Positions 11,226 to 21,798 of a stretch of DNA of 64,000 nt are shown piece by piece. The translations under genes were made by a program, and so were the position numbers. The DNA is from Brachynemurus nebulosus. Taxonomy: Eukaryota; Arthropoda; Insecta; Neuroptera; Myrmeleontidae. The DNA lies in assembly GCA_035578155.1 (NCBI GenBank), contig JAPWDM010000005.1:21760877-21824876 (forward strand), given 5' to 3'. A model generated the notes under the pieces. It was not told the origin of the DNA, ran no database searches, and was given only the letters and a program-made list of their open reading frames with translations. Each line of letters starts with the position of its first letter. The stretch's first letter is position 1.

Positions 11226-12000
11226 TATAAATTTATTACACGAAGAATTTTTTCAACCTTCTCCCAAATTGCGTGGACTAGCTTTATAGAAGGATGGACA
11301 TAATGAAACCAATATCTTCTATTTCATAGCTTTTCTTTATTAAAATTGCCAAAATATTTTCGATATGTTTAATATCATCTTCAGTGGCTAAACATCAAAA
11401 AAAAAAAAAAAAAATTTTTACAACGTAATAATAAACAATAACATCATTTTTATATATTTACAATTCTTCGTTAACTTATACTATTATTTTTTAGGTTATA
11501 AGCTACATATTGGATAGGAGGATTATTTATTTATTTTTGTAAAAACAACAAGAATTTGTGATTTAGTTAATATATAGGAAATTTTATGTTTGGAAGAATA
11601 TCTATTTGTGTTAACACAAATAGATATTCTTCCAAACATAAAATTTCCTATATATCAACTAAATCACAAATTCTTGTTGTTTTTACAAAAATAAATAAAT
11701 AATCCTCCTATCCAATATGTAGCTTATAACCTAAAAAATAATAGTATAAGTTAACGAAGAATTGTAAATATATAAAAATGATGTTATTGTTTATTATTAC
11801 GTTGTAAAAATTTTTTTTTTTTTTTTTTTTGATGTTTAGCCACTGAAGATGATATTAAACATATCGAAAATATTTTGGCAATTTTAATAAAGAAAAGCTA
11901 TGAAATAGAAGATATTGGTTTCATTATGTCCATCCTTCTATAAAGCTAGTCCACGCAATTTGGGAGAAGGTTGAAAAAATTCTTCGTGAAATTTATATAT
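11226..12000. repeat. Large near-perfect palindrome, about 380-bp arms
   Basis: The sequence is symmetric about GTTAAC at 11610-11615 with no spacer. Across about 370 bp per arm I see one substitution (GTTAATAT versus GTTGATAT) and a one-base difference in an A/T run of 19 or 20. Small indels appear only at the outer ends. Each arm carries CTGAAGAT, a GATAT/ATATC stem and GAAA (11843-11869 on the right arm). No TSD or coding content was found. Such arms would make a long dsRNA hairpin if transcribed. A foldback sequencing chimera is an alternative, though the outer indels argue against it. Confidence 0.9.
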
Positions 12001-12104
12001 CCCAAAAAAAATATTGTTATAAATTTATTAATTATTCCTTCTTCTTTAATTTCTAAAACTCATTTTGTAAAAACTTTACCAAAATACCCGCTCAACATAA
12101 CATA

Positions 12105-12712
12105 TACAGCTAAAACATTTTTTTATGCGGTCTTTTTTTTGTGCGGTTTTTTTTGTGCGATTTTTTTATTTGGTTTTTAAAAAATTGGCCATAAAAATGC
12201 ATAATATGAATCAAAATCAAGAGACAGTAAGAAACTTAAACATTTACCATAATAACTTTCTTTGATAAAAATACTTTTTAAAGGCTTTTAAGCATTTAAT
12301 CAATACATTGCATAAGAACATAAGTTATTGCATCATTTAATTTTACAGATGTATTTTTCAAAATTTTCATAATATTATAAAAATGAAATAAAATGTTTCT
12401 ACGTGTAAATTAAGGCTTTATCTTGTTTAGAAAAGTAACTTCTATTGAAATTGTGAGATTTTGAGCGTTTTGAGTTATTTATTTTCGATTAAACTTTTTT
12501 TATGCGGTCCCGATCCACTGCATAAAAAAAGCAACAAAAAACCAACTTTTTTTATGCAGTAAATCGGGACCGCATAAAAAAAGTTGTTTTTTTACAATAT
12601 GGACCGAACTAATCTTTTTATAATAGCTATTTATGATATTTTCGAATATATCTTTTTGGATGATTTTTTTTATGGGGTCCCTATCCACCGTATAAAAAAA
12701 GGTTCAGCTGTA
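12105..12712. mobile_element. TIR element with ATGCGGT repeats
   Basis: The ends are inverted copies of TACAGCT(A/G)AA(A/C)C followed by TTTTTTTAT(G/A)CGGT, with TA outside each end. Inside, TTTTTTTATGCGGTCCCGAT and its complement occur again near 12497-12585, so several copies of the terminal motif are internal. No transposase is seen. TA flanks suggest the Tc1/mariner superfamily. A truncated relative lies at 59085-59200. Confidence 0.65.
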
Positions 12713-13527
12713 TACATATAATTATTGATTTCTTTTTTATATACCAAAGAAATTACGTAAATAAAACTCAGTTCTCATAATTTTCGTTCAATCTACACCT
12801 CATTCTTAATGTTTATGAATTTTTTTCAGATTTTTCTGAACAATTCTTCTGGAAATACGAGCCGGGGGTAGAAATTTTTGAGAATTTCCCCCTCCAAAGA
12901 ATAAATATATATAGTTATGTATATCATTGAATTTATGTGTTAATTAGCTTTCGTTTGATGCCCTACTCAATACTCTTAAGAGAAAATTTTTTCCCCACTT
13001 TTCAGGTTTTCCCTTGAAATTAACCAACAGAATCAAAATTGAACTTCACATCTATGATCGGACTGCAACACTCATTGCACGATTTTAGAGAAAATCGCCA
13101 AACAGACACCAAAGTGATTGCATAAGTGTTCCTTTTTGCCAGTTTTGGTACGGAACACTAAAAAGATTGTATAATCTAATGAAAATAAAACATTTTTTTT
13201 AAACATAAAACCATTAATCGTATTCGTGTTTTCAACTCTATTATTCACTGACATTGTGCGGCTGGGGCATTATATATAGCAAAACAAAAATGTGGTTAAT
13301 ACCCACATCAAAATGATTGTAATTAAGTGTATAACTGCGAAATCCTTTTTTTTGTCGCATTCGAGCGGCTCGGCCAGTATGAAATGAACACAAATTATTT
13401 GAGTGAGAACAATAATTGTTTTTGCGATAATTGTATGTTATAATGATTATTGTTTCGAGTTGAAGCGACACGAAGGGATCACAAACAAAAATAATTTAGA
13501 TTTTGTAAAACAGTATGAATGTTAATT
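12713..13527. other. AT-rich stretch, no gene recognised
   Basis: Two short minus-strand frames (13072-13254, 13241-13471) lack recognisable domains and I treat them as chance. No repeat structure was noticed. Confidence 0.45.
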
Positions 13528-13529
13528 TA

Positions 13530-14482
13530 GGGTGAATGCGGGAGAGATGCCGCACATTTTGAAAACACTTGATAATTCTTAAAGTAAGCATTTAATTGAT
13601 TTGAAATTTGGTACACAATAAATCTAAACATTGTTCTTTACAATTATTTATAAATAATTGTAAATTTTGAGTCATAAAGGATTCATAATTAACATTTTTA
13701 TAGAGCCTGCAAAGCGGCGTCTCTCCCACACCTATGGGAGAGATGCCGCATCAAAGAAGGTGAGACGCGGCATAGTTCATATTAAAAATTTTGCATTTTA
13801 CACACATCTCCATACATGATGCATGCCATATGTAACCATTTTTGGCACTTAATGCATCTTAACCAGTCAAATTTTTATTTGTTTCTGAGTACCTTTCAAA
13901 ACATTCAGTACACAGGCAGTCATCATTATTTTCGTTATCTTCACTAATATGAGGGCTCTTCCTGATCCATTAATGGATCTTTTATATTTACGTGGCATAA
14001 TTTACAGTCCAAAAAAAAAATTGCATAATTAAGGTATATAGGTCTATGTTTTTAACATGTAATATGATGCGGCATCTATACCAACTTTAAATGCGGCGTC
14101 TCTCCTTGTTGTTGGGATAGATGCCGCATGTTGCTATAGCAAGCATAGTGCGGAATTTCAACCTAAAATTTTATACATTACTTTTAAAATATACCTAAAT
14201 TAATAACAAAACTCATTTTCATTAAAACAATGAAGTATACATTCTTAAATTCTAATGAATTAAATGGCTGATAAAATATTATGTTAAAAAACGTACTTTT
14301 CAATAATAAAAAGTTGGATAATTACTAAACTGGTGGACTAATCATAAATATTACCATATACAGCTTAAATAAGTAACTTATTTTAAACATATAATCCATC
14401 AATAGCGCTATCTGTCAATCAACCGACGAACTATGGTTACTGCGGCATCACTCCCGACGCGGCATCTCTCCCGTACTTACCC
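13530..14482 (-). mobile_element. Pogo-type transposon, internally deleted
   Basis: TIRs GGGTGAATGCGGGAGAG / GGGTAAGTACGGGAGAG, each continuing ATGCCGC, are bracketed by TA (13528-13529, 14483-14484). The motif GGGAGAGATGCCGC recurs inside in both orientations, at about 13540, 13714, 13736, 14093, 14114, 14442 and 14459. On the minus strand are the start and the end of a pogo-class transposase with the middle missing. At 953 bp it is non-autonomous. Confidence 0.85.
13806..13998 (-). pseudogene. Pogo-class transposase: N-terminal start joined to C-terminal zinc knuckle
   Basis: The minus strand opens with MPRKYKRSIN, typical of the first residues of pogo/CENP-B-like transposases, just before their psq helix-turn-helix. 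Almost at once it passes, with a frame change, into SEDNENNDDCLCTECFERY and, after another frameshift, DWLRCIKCQKWLHMAC. The Cys pattern (C-x-C-x2-C ... C-x2-C-x2-W-x-H-x2-C) is the C-terminal zinc finger seen in many insect pogo transposases. The DNA-binding domain and the DDE catalytic core are absent, so an internal deletion and at least two frameshifts have killed it. Family assignment is from motif memory. Confidence 0.75.
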
Positions 14483-14943
14483 TAAGTGTTATTTAAAATT
14501 CAGAATGTTATTTGAAATTTTCGAAATTTTGACCAAATATATCTGAAGTTGATTTCTTTACATTTCTCAAAACCTGTTTGCTTTTCGAAGAATTTTTAAT
14601 TTTTGAGACGAATACATTAAATTTACCGTGCCTCAAGGCAGAAAATTTAAAAGTGAAAAATAAAAAACTAAATTAAAAAAAGTAATCTTTTGTACAATTA
14701 AAACAGGACATTGAATAATTAAAATTACAAAAATAAACACCAAACATCACATAACTTTACTCTGTATAGTATATAATTTTAAGAGTACTGTTTGAGACAT
14801 AAATATGATTGCAAAAGTTAAGTCTCGACCATTATGCGGCCCATACACGGTTCAACTTGTTGTACAACTTGGTTGAGTTGTACATGTTGAATCGTGTGTG
14901 GGGCAGTTGGTCAACTATTTTGATGGTTGCATAAACGATTGAA

Positions 14944-14969
14944 GTAAAATCAAAATATTTTGATTTTAC
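14944..14969. repeat. 26-bp perfect palindrome in the Harbinger element
   Basis: GTAAAATCAAAAT is followed directly by its exact reverse complement ATTTTGATTTTAC. It lies about 110 bp inside the left TIR and could be a subterminal protein-binding site. Confidence 0.7.
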
Positions 14970-15120
14970 ATGAGCGGAGCAAATGGTCTATGAACATGTA
15001 CTGTGTGTGGGGTAGTTGAACAAAAAAACCAGTACATATATGGTGTGAAGGGTGTAAATCAACAAAATATTTACAGCGGTAACAATTGGAAAGTTTAAAT
15101 ATTTGATTTTGTTTGTTATT

Positions 15121-15471
15121 TCCAATAGCTTGCGGTGATACCGCATTTGAAAATTTTAAATTTTTGAAAGAATTTCCCGTTGCAAGAAACCTTAATGTAA
15201 TTTCCAAATGTGTTTTTACAGAAATTGCATCACGCATAAACGTATCTTCTTTGCTTCTTAAAGGTGTTATTTTTGCTAAAATATCATTAAAAATTGTTTC
15301 GTTCATTCACATATAATTTTTGTAATCGTCTGGTTCACATTCACTAATTTTTTTTAAATAGTTTTTCATTAGAAAATTTTTTTCCCAACCACTCTTTGCT
15401 CTATTTTCTTTTTTACTCAAGCTTTCTTTACTAATTTCTGCAATTACTGCTAAGGCAAGAATTTTATCCAT
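15121..15471 (-). pseudogene. PIF/Harbinger transposase, N-terminal part, one nonsense codon
   Basis: Reading leftward from an ATG at 15471, the frame gives MDKILALAVIAEISKES and later SGWEKNFLMKNYLKKI. It then meets a TGA after DDYKNYM, and continues in the same frame as MNETIFNDILAKITPL, MRDAISVKTHLEITLRFLA, TGNSFKNL and AVSPQAIG. The R.AIS....L..TLRFLATG.S..L......SP..I signature is the conserved N-terminal region of Harbinger transposases, a DDE nuclease that needs a partner Myb-like protein. The catalytic DDE domain that should follow is deleted. The single in-frame stop probably arose from an Arg codon. Not functional. Confidence 0.85.
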
Positions 15472-15616
15472 AATTTTAACGAAATTCTCCTTTTCAAAAA
15501 TTGTGAATAACTGAAGTTGGACAACAAGCTGAATGAAAATTTAATAGTGTATAGCAAACAGTTCAACTTGTAGTACAACTAGGTAGTACAAGTTCAACCG
15601 TGTATGGGCCGCTTTA

Positions 15617-16435
15617 GAACCACAATTTGTTTTCTTTTTGTTTGTTTTGGGAAAGACGCACAATTTTTATTTTTTTTGTTTGTTCTATAAAGTCAACATA
15701 ATGTATAGTTTATTTCAACAAGACTTCAATATTTGTTAATATAAAAAATTTTAGTAAACTTGTTGACGTCATCAAGTAAAAAAAATTATTTTTCCTCAAG
15801 AAATCATTTAAATTAAGATGGTTTTTTACATTATGGTAATTTGAACGTGAATTTTTTATTTTTGTCCTCAAAATGACGAACTTCCTTTTTAGAAGTATTT
15901 GTCACTTGCAGCTATACCCCCTTGTAAATACGCTACTGATATTACTCGTGGATATAATGACTTTATGAGAATTGCCTTCTAAATTGGCTTCGTTCGTCCA
16001 TCCATAATTATGACTCGTTCGATAAAATCCTACACTCATATAATGTATATTATTATATACTTCAATTGTGTTTGCCATAGAAATTTTTACTTCAGTCGGG
16101 CGGTCTAAAGCATTAATTACACTTAATCGTTCTATCAAAAATAAATCTTTTTTTGGAATAGTAGATATTTTTTCGGAACTCCTTAATAATTTTGTATATA
16201 GAAGTGTAACAATTAATTTCGATTCTTTTTTATTGAAAATCAATAAAGTTAAATACTTTTTTATTACTCATGCGGGAGAAGTACTAACTTGGCGCACACA
16301 TTTTTGTACGCAAAGTAGCTGTTTGCCCACTGTACTCTTCCCACATGCTTTTTTGGATGCGAAAAGTATTCTTTCCGCACGCAAATTGACAATAAAACAC
16401 GCAAAATTTTATCAAAACACGCAAAGCCGCCTTTT
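15617..16435. other. AT-rich stretch with unplaced frames
   Basis: Two opposed overlapping frames (minus 15902-16243, plus 16068-16463) exceed 110 codons, the longest non-repeat frames nearby. Neither has a domain I recognise. The minus one contains SVINALDRPTEVKISMANT, which looks more protein-like than its surroundings. It may be a decayed element ORF; I would not call a gene. Confidence 0.35.
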
Positions 16436-16745
16436 GATTTTTCATTTAATAAATATTTCATAATTATTTCTATAGAAACCACCAACAAAGTAATTAAACA
16501 ATATTTAATTCAGAACAAGAAGACAAACATTCAAAAATATTATTTTAAAAAGAAATAAAAAATAGTAATAATAATAGAAAAAAAAGTATGTGAAATTCGT
16601 AATAAAAAATAGTATGTGCAACTCGTGCGGGATTGTTGATTGCCCACGAGAGGAAAGTTGAGCACACGATCGTAGTGAGTGCGCTCATTCTTTCGAGAAT
16701 TTTCCACCCTTATAGCACAATATATTATTTCATACACTTTTTCGA
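16436..16745 (+). repeat. Dispersed repeat R3, copy 1
   Basis: From GATTTTTCATTTAATAAATA through GTATGTGAAATTCGTAATAA to GCACAATATA the block matches 62300-62605 in the same orientation at high identity. The core of about 47 bp (16643-16689, around GAGCACACGATCGTAGTGAG) is present in copy 2 but inverted. Confidence 0.8.
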
Positions 16746-17403
16746 AGTTGAAAACCAAATCACACTACCAGTATCAATCGAACATCAACGATTTTGGTAT
16801 TGTATAGATAGGTATGCATGTATGGACCGCCTTATTTTGCCATAAATGTATAAATTTAAATAAAAAATATGATTGAATTAAAAATTCCGTTTAAAATTCA
16901 ACAACAAAAAATGTATTTTTCAGGTTTTTTACTTGATTAAACAATTTAAATACACATACATGTCTATCTGTATTTGTGTTCGTTTGTAGGTTTTGTATAC
17001 GTTTTTGCGAATAATATTTTTAAAAAAATGTACACAAATATTCACTTAGAGGAAAAAAATATCATTTCAATCGGGTAACTGAATTGGTGTATTAAAAATA
17101 AATAAAAAAATATATGTAAATTAAATCAGTGAAAGAGAATAAATAGTCAGTACTGAAAGTTCCGGCATCCGTTGCTATCGTGTATAAATACTACCTAGTT
17201 TCCTTAAAATAAGCTATCTTCGTTCACTTCAGTACATACTTAATATTTGAACTAATTTAAATTTTTCCCCATATTTATTTTTTGTATTTATTTCTCTTCG
17301 GCAGTAGCGCAGAGACAGTAAAACGTGTTTAAAACCTGGTAATTCTCATTCAAACCATAATGTGATGTCTACGTGTCACCCCTGTAAGGATGCATATTTT
17401 ATC
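16746..17403. other. AT-rich stretch, no gene recognised
   Basis: GTGTATAAATA near 17180 resembles a TATA box, but no initiator or transcribed unit follows at a credible distance. Nothing else was found. Confidence 0.4.
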
Positions 17404-18113
17404 TTAAGGGTGTTTGGGAGGTACAATCGGAGATAAAAGTACATGAAGTTAGAAATTCGTGAATAATTGCGTTGTATAACAAACTATGAGGTAAATAAAT
17501 AGTTATCTTTGTTAAATAATAGCTATCACTACAACTGATTGTACAATACATCAAACTATAGCTCTCAGCTGACTACAAGAGCTAAGTACATTCTGAGGAT
17601 TTTTCGGAGAATTTCAAAATGCTACGAGACGATTGAAAATTTAGTAGAATGTTTCTCATTAAATACTAACGCCCCTGTGAAAATTTCAAACCGATTCACT
17701 AAGCCGTTAAAAAGTTATTAAAAAAAAAAAAAAAAAAAAAAACTAATTTTACACGTACTCTTATGGAAATTCGAAGATAGAACAGATTAAATAACTTTTT
17801 AACGGTTTAGTGAATCGGTTTGAAATTTTCACAGTTCACAGGGGTCTTAGTATTTAATGAGGAACATTCTACTAAATTTTCAATCGTCTCGTAGCATTTT
17901 GAAATTCCTCCGAAAAATCCTCAGAATGTACTCAGCTCTTGTAGTCAGCTGAGAGCTATAGTTTGATGTATTGTACAATCAGTTGTAGTGATAGCTATTA
18001 TTTAACAAAGATAACTATTTATTTACCCCATAGTTTGTTATACAACGCAATTATTCACGAATTTCTAATTTCATGTACTTTTATCTTCGATTGTACCTCC
18101 CAAACAGCCTTAA
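17404..18113. repeat. Large inverted repeat, about 320-bp arms, A-rich loop
   Basis: Left arm 17404-17720 and right arm 17791-18113 are complementary with roughly 95% identity. They are separated by a loop of about 70 bp that starts with a run of about 24 A. The outer limits are TTAAGGGTGTTTGGGAGG and its partner, so TTAA lies at each edge and could be a 4-bp target duplication. Short indels distinguish the arms. No protein is encoded. Confidence 0.85.
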
Positions 18114-18391
18114 CAGTCAAGTACATAGGAAACTCCCATTACACAATCCACTGGGACCAAATCGTTAAATGAGAAAGTGAAAGATCACGGGCGTCAATGT
18201 TTCTGATTTATATATTTGTATGATTTACTGTTACAAACTATTACTTAGACACTAATACATTCAAACATGTTTGCTTTAAAACACGGAGGGGTGCCATTAT
18301 ACACATCTTGTGTGCGACGAAATTGGTAAATGGAGGCGTGCGATATGGGAGTTCCCTATGTAATTCTTATTGGCAAAGTGGCTCGTATCTG

Positions 18392-18577
18392 CACTAATAA
18401 AACGATTTGTTTGTTCAATTAAAAAAATATATTTTATTGTTTCAGTAGTCAGCAAAATATTTCTTTGAACCCCAAAAACATTTTTTTTTAAATCAGTACC
18501 TAATAGTTTTTTTGATTCAATGAACAAAATTACAAAAAATTTTAATCTTTAGACAAAGAAATCGTTTTGAGAGCGTG
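18392..18577. mobile_element. MITE family J, degenerate copy
   Basis: The left end CACTAATAAAACGATTTG and the right end CAAAGAAATCGTTTTGAGAG plus CGTG match, imperfectly, the TIRs of the complete copy at 29146-29360. The interior shows the same runs of TTTGATTCAA. Confidence 0.6.
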
Positions 18578-18612
18578 TGATCACTATCTTTTGTCTTTTA
18601 ACTTGTTATTGA

Positions 18613-18821
18613 CCCCTTTAGCGGCTCATGTAAAACTAACCAAATAAGGTGATCTTTGAAAATACTTAATTTAATTCAATAATTTTTGCGTTAGTAATGC
18701 TTTTACGATAGCAGATGACTGCATCTTACAGTTACCAGCACGAGACGAGTTTAGGTCGGGAGAGTCATTCAAGTTGTATAATTCATATGAGGAGCTATGC
18801 TCGGGATAGCCGCTAAAGAGG
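18613..18821. mobile_element. piggyBac-like MITE
   Basis: The ends are inverted copies of CC(C/T)CTTTAGCGGCT, with TTGA outside on the left (18609-18612) and TTAA outside on the right (18822-18825). TTAACC(C)TTT is the classic start of piggyBac-superfamily elements, which target TTAA; the left flank would carry one substitution. 209 bp, non-coding. Confidence 0.65.
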
Positions 18822-18825
18822 TTAA

Positions 18826-20050
18826 ACAATCATAACGCTTATGAAAAGAAGAGGATATAATGAATGGGTCATGAAATATGAATATACTAAGCTTGGTTAT
18901 AGAATGCTCACCTCAGAAATAAACTGTTAGTTTTTGAAAGAAACAAGAGGAAATCTGGAATAACTTCTCATTTATAAATAAATTTAGTGAATACATCAAA
19001 AAATTCAAAACTCATATGGCGATTGTTATGATCCTGTTATTTTTTAAACGTCACATTTCATCTTCGGATACACAAATGGATAGACAGACCGACACGGAAC
19101 CAAAATTGTTCAGAAAGCTGTAATATGTCAAATGCCCGTAAAAATTATCATATTTCAAAAGTTATCACAATGCTTCCGCTACTTTAGTAGTTTCGAAAGC
19201 AAAATAGAAGATTTCAAACGGAGTTTCACCATAATTTACTTTATATTTTATTATTATTATTTTGTTATCTAATTCATCTGATACAAAGTTTTACAAAAAT
19301 TTTCTCATGTACATGTCTTTTTGTCAGCGTTTAACTTAATTTTATTCGTAACTATATTTTATAGTACGTTCGACGAATGTTACATATGTGTTGGTCGGCA
19401 CTTAAAACCGATAAAAAAATTCTATAAATGTATACAACACAGAACCGGCACCATCAGTACCTACTGTAGTTATGGCACGTCGCGTTAATATAAATTTTAT
19501 TATTGCTTTTATTTTTATTGAAGCGACACCTATACAATTCTGTTTCTGCTATAGCTTATTTTTTTATAAACTTAAAAGCTTATGTACCTACATGCAATGT
19601 AAGTTTACAATATGAGCACTGAAAGCGTGCATATGCAATTTTATTTACAAAAAATATGAATGAAACTTTTTCATGTGTATACATTAGGAATTGTGTATCC
19701 AACATTTTCCGAAAAATTAGCTCCTTATAGAATTCAAAAATCAAATTAAATTATTTAAGTATTTGAACAAAAATTCTTTCAAAATATAGGACATCTGTGA
19801 CGAAGGTCTCTTTTTATTATATTGTGTGTATTACACTTAAACTTGCATTTAAACTTGGATCCATAATTTACGCTCAACCCACTTAAATTACCCAAATTTC
19901 AGCAATAAATTTTAAAAAATTGAACTTGATGACGTCCTCATTTTTTTTTTAAATTTCAAAAACGGTTATTTTACTCTTAGAAATAACTGATTCTTTTTTA
20001 CGATTTTCTTAAAACAGGGAGAATTAGTTCTCAAAAGTGAGTGTAACCGT
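18826..20050. other. AT-rich stretch, no gene recognised
   Basis: No frame of note and no clear repeat. GGATAGACAGACCGACACGG near 19078 looks like an arthropod element tail but is too short to place. Confidence 0.4.
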
Positions 20051-20054
20051 ATTT

Positions 20055-20447
20055 AGGGACCCTTCATAAACTACGTAGTTCCATTTTGCCAGTTTTGACC
20101 CCCCCCCCATAGTGGAATGTAGTTTTAATACCTACTAAATATGAAAATTAAAGTACTTTTTTACAGTTTAGCCGAATATTTACTCAAAAACCACGTCCCT
20201 CAACCGTAAGAATTTTAATATAAAACTGCGTGACCACATGGTTGCATAATTCACTTGAGGAAGTTTTGTTAAATTCAAAATATCCAAAATATTAAGCACC
20301 TCATAAGTAATTCCAGATTATTCATGAATTTTGACATTCAAATTTATATTTGTTTACTTGTTCCAAATAAAACTATAACGTAGCTCGACTCTGACGACCC
20401 CCCTCTCCTCATGTAACCAAGCGTAGCTATTTGTATAACCCCTCCCT
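20055..20447. mobile_element. Possible TIR element with AGGGA-C-rich ends
   Basis: The left AGGGACCCTTCATA ... ACTACGTAGTTCC and the inverted right AGGGAGGGGTTATA ... TAGCTACGCTTGG align imperfectly as inverted repeats over about 45 bp. Both are followed inward by C or G runs (20098-20108 and 20398-20410). No duplication was found. The ends are too diverged to name a superfamily. Confidence 0.4.
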
Positions 20448-20780
20448 CTCCCCAATTAGCTGCAAAAATCTGATTTATAAAAAATAGCTCACGTACTAAA
20501 GAAACGTGGGACATCACTGACGTATACCATTTGTAACAAGTGGTAGCAATATATCCATGTTTTCACTTTTTCAAAAAGAAAAAAAGCACGTTTGTGTAAA
20601 ACATAATTATATGTGTATCCTTGTGTACATAATGTTATAAAAAAATCAGATAGCTTTTGATGTCGACATTCACCTAATAAACGTGGGGTGTTTTTGTCAT
20701 TACAGCACAATGAATTTTTCAATATTCATTTTAAATTTTCGTTGACAAATTCTATCATTTTTGGACGTGATATGAAACTC

Positions 20781-20812
20781 TACACTCTTAAGACGATTTC
20801 GTTCTTCTATTA
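20781..20812 (+). mobile_element. MITE family J, single end
   Basis: TACACTCTTAAGACGATTTC followed by GTTCTTC matches the family J terminus (CACTCTCAAAACGATTTC). The other end is not recognisable nearby, so this is a solo or heavily decayed copy. Confidence 0.4.
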
Positions 20813-21404
20813 TTTTGAAGTCGGTTTTATTTTCTCCTTAAAAAGGTTTATTGTAATATTTTAACCTGGTAGGTGGTACATATTATATAAAGAATATAAT
20901 AAAACTGTTATTTTTTTTTAATATATTTTTTAATATCTGTCCTTATAAAATATTGCGTGTCGATTATTATAACATATATTTGCATACATATTTTTCCAAT
21001 ATATCAACAAAAGTCAATTAAAACACTTTATTAATATTAGTTATAAAATTTATTTCTTTTGTTACAAATATTACAAAAATTCAACCATCCACACAGCACA
21101 GTATTGAATATTGATATAATTACAAAATCAAAATTTTTTTTTCATCGGTTAAAAAAAAACTATATATCACATTTTGTAATTATAAATACTTCCATTCTGT
21201 CTACAGAATCTCTAGAGCATGGGTTTTCATCTTTTTGTATATATCGCGTAGGCAGTATTATATACCTATTGAATATAAACAGATTTTTTAAATTATGGAG
21301 TATTGACTCCATTGCGAACCATTTTTCCTTTATTTAAGTCCGTAATTTTTTGTTTAATATATTAATACCTTCAGATAATAACGCTCTTTTAAGTGTATAA
21401 TTAA

Positions 21405-21798
21405 GGACTGTCCCGAAAAGTTTTGTACAATTTTGTTTCCTATCTGAAATAAAAACATATAATCATTTTTTGTTAAAGTTCTTTTAATTAAAACGTTATA
21501 CCTTAAACTTACAAATTTTGTACATTATCTATTTTAATTAACTTTTTTCTACTCAATAACCGTACTTTACTGTTCACGGGTCTGATTAAATTTTGCACTG
21601 TTTCATCTGTAAGTTTATTGCTTGCTGCATTCCATAATTCAGTCCAATGGTTAGATTCTGAATTATTTTGATGTTTCTGCTGTTTATCCGCCTTGTCGTA
21701 ATGTGCGTTTCACTATAGCCCAGTATCTTTCTATAGTTTGCAATTCTGGAACATTTGATCGGTTCATGTTTTTTTGCACGAACTGTACATTATCGGCT
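21405..21798 (-). mobile_element. Mariner-like element, 3' fragment
   Basis: GGACTGTCCCGAAAAG at 21405 is of the type found at mariner ends. It lies downstream of the minus-strand transposase C-terminus that ends at 21509. The 5' part of the element is missing: the sequence breaks off at the MITE that starts at 21799. Confidence 0.6.
21509..21798 (-). pseudogene. Tc1/mariner-type transposase, C-terminal fragment with frameshift
   Basis: The minus-strand translation reads ADNVQFVQKNMNRSNVPELQ, then TIERYWAIVKRTLRQ. A frameshift follows, then DKQQKHQNNSESNHWTELWN, AASNKLTDETVQNLI and a terminal stop. The string FV.K..N..NVPE..TIE.YW....K is the hallmark of the last catalytic block of an insect mariner/IS630-type transposase, in which the E after the PELQTI-like segment completes the DDE/D triad. 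The N-terminal DNA-binding and first two catalytic blocks are absent. The frameshift sits within the Lys-Gln-rich stretch after TLRQ. It cannot encode an active enzyme. Confidence 0.75.

Larger units (their letters stand above)
14835..15613 (-). mobile_element. PIF/Harbinger element, internally deleted
   Basis: TIRs (T/A)GCGGCCCATACACGGTT are followed by (C/G)AACTTGT. They are flanked by TTA on both sides (14832-14834 and 15614-15616), the 3-bp target duplication of PIF/Harbinger. The 779-bp interior carries the N-terminal third of a Harbinger transposase on the minus strand, then degenerate sequence. A 26-bp perfect palindrome (14944-14969) and a second copy of the GTGTGTGGGGCAGTTG-like text lie near the left end. 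Confidence 0.88.

Noticed and set aside
15902..16463. Overlapping frames of 113 and 131 codons on opposite strands
   Set aside because: Neither could be matched to a family from memory. The plus frame runs into repeat R3, so it is probably accidental.
17170..17235. TATA box and initiator-like promoter
   Set aside because: TATAAATA to the TCAGTA-like site spacing is about 45 bp rather than about 30, and no transcript-like frame follows.
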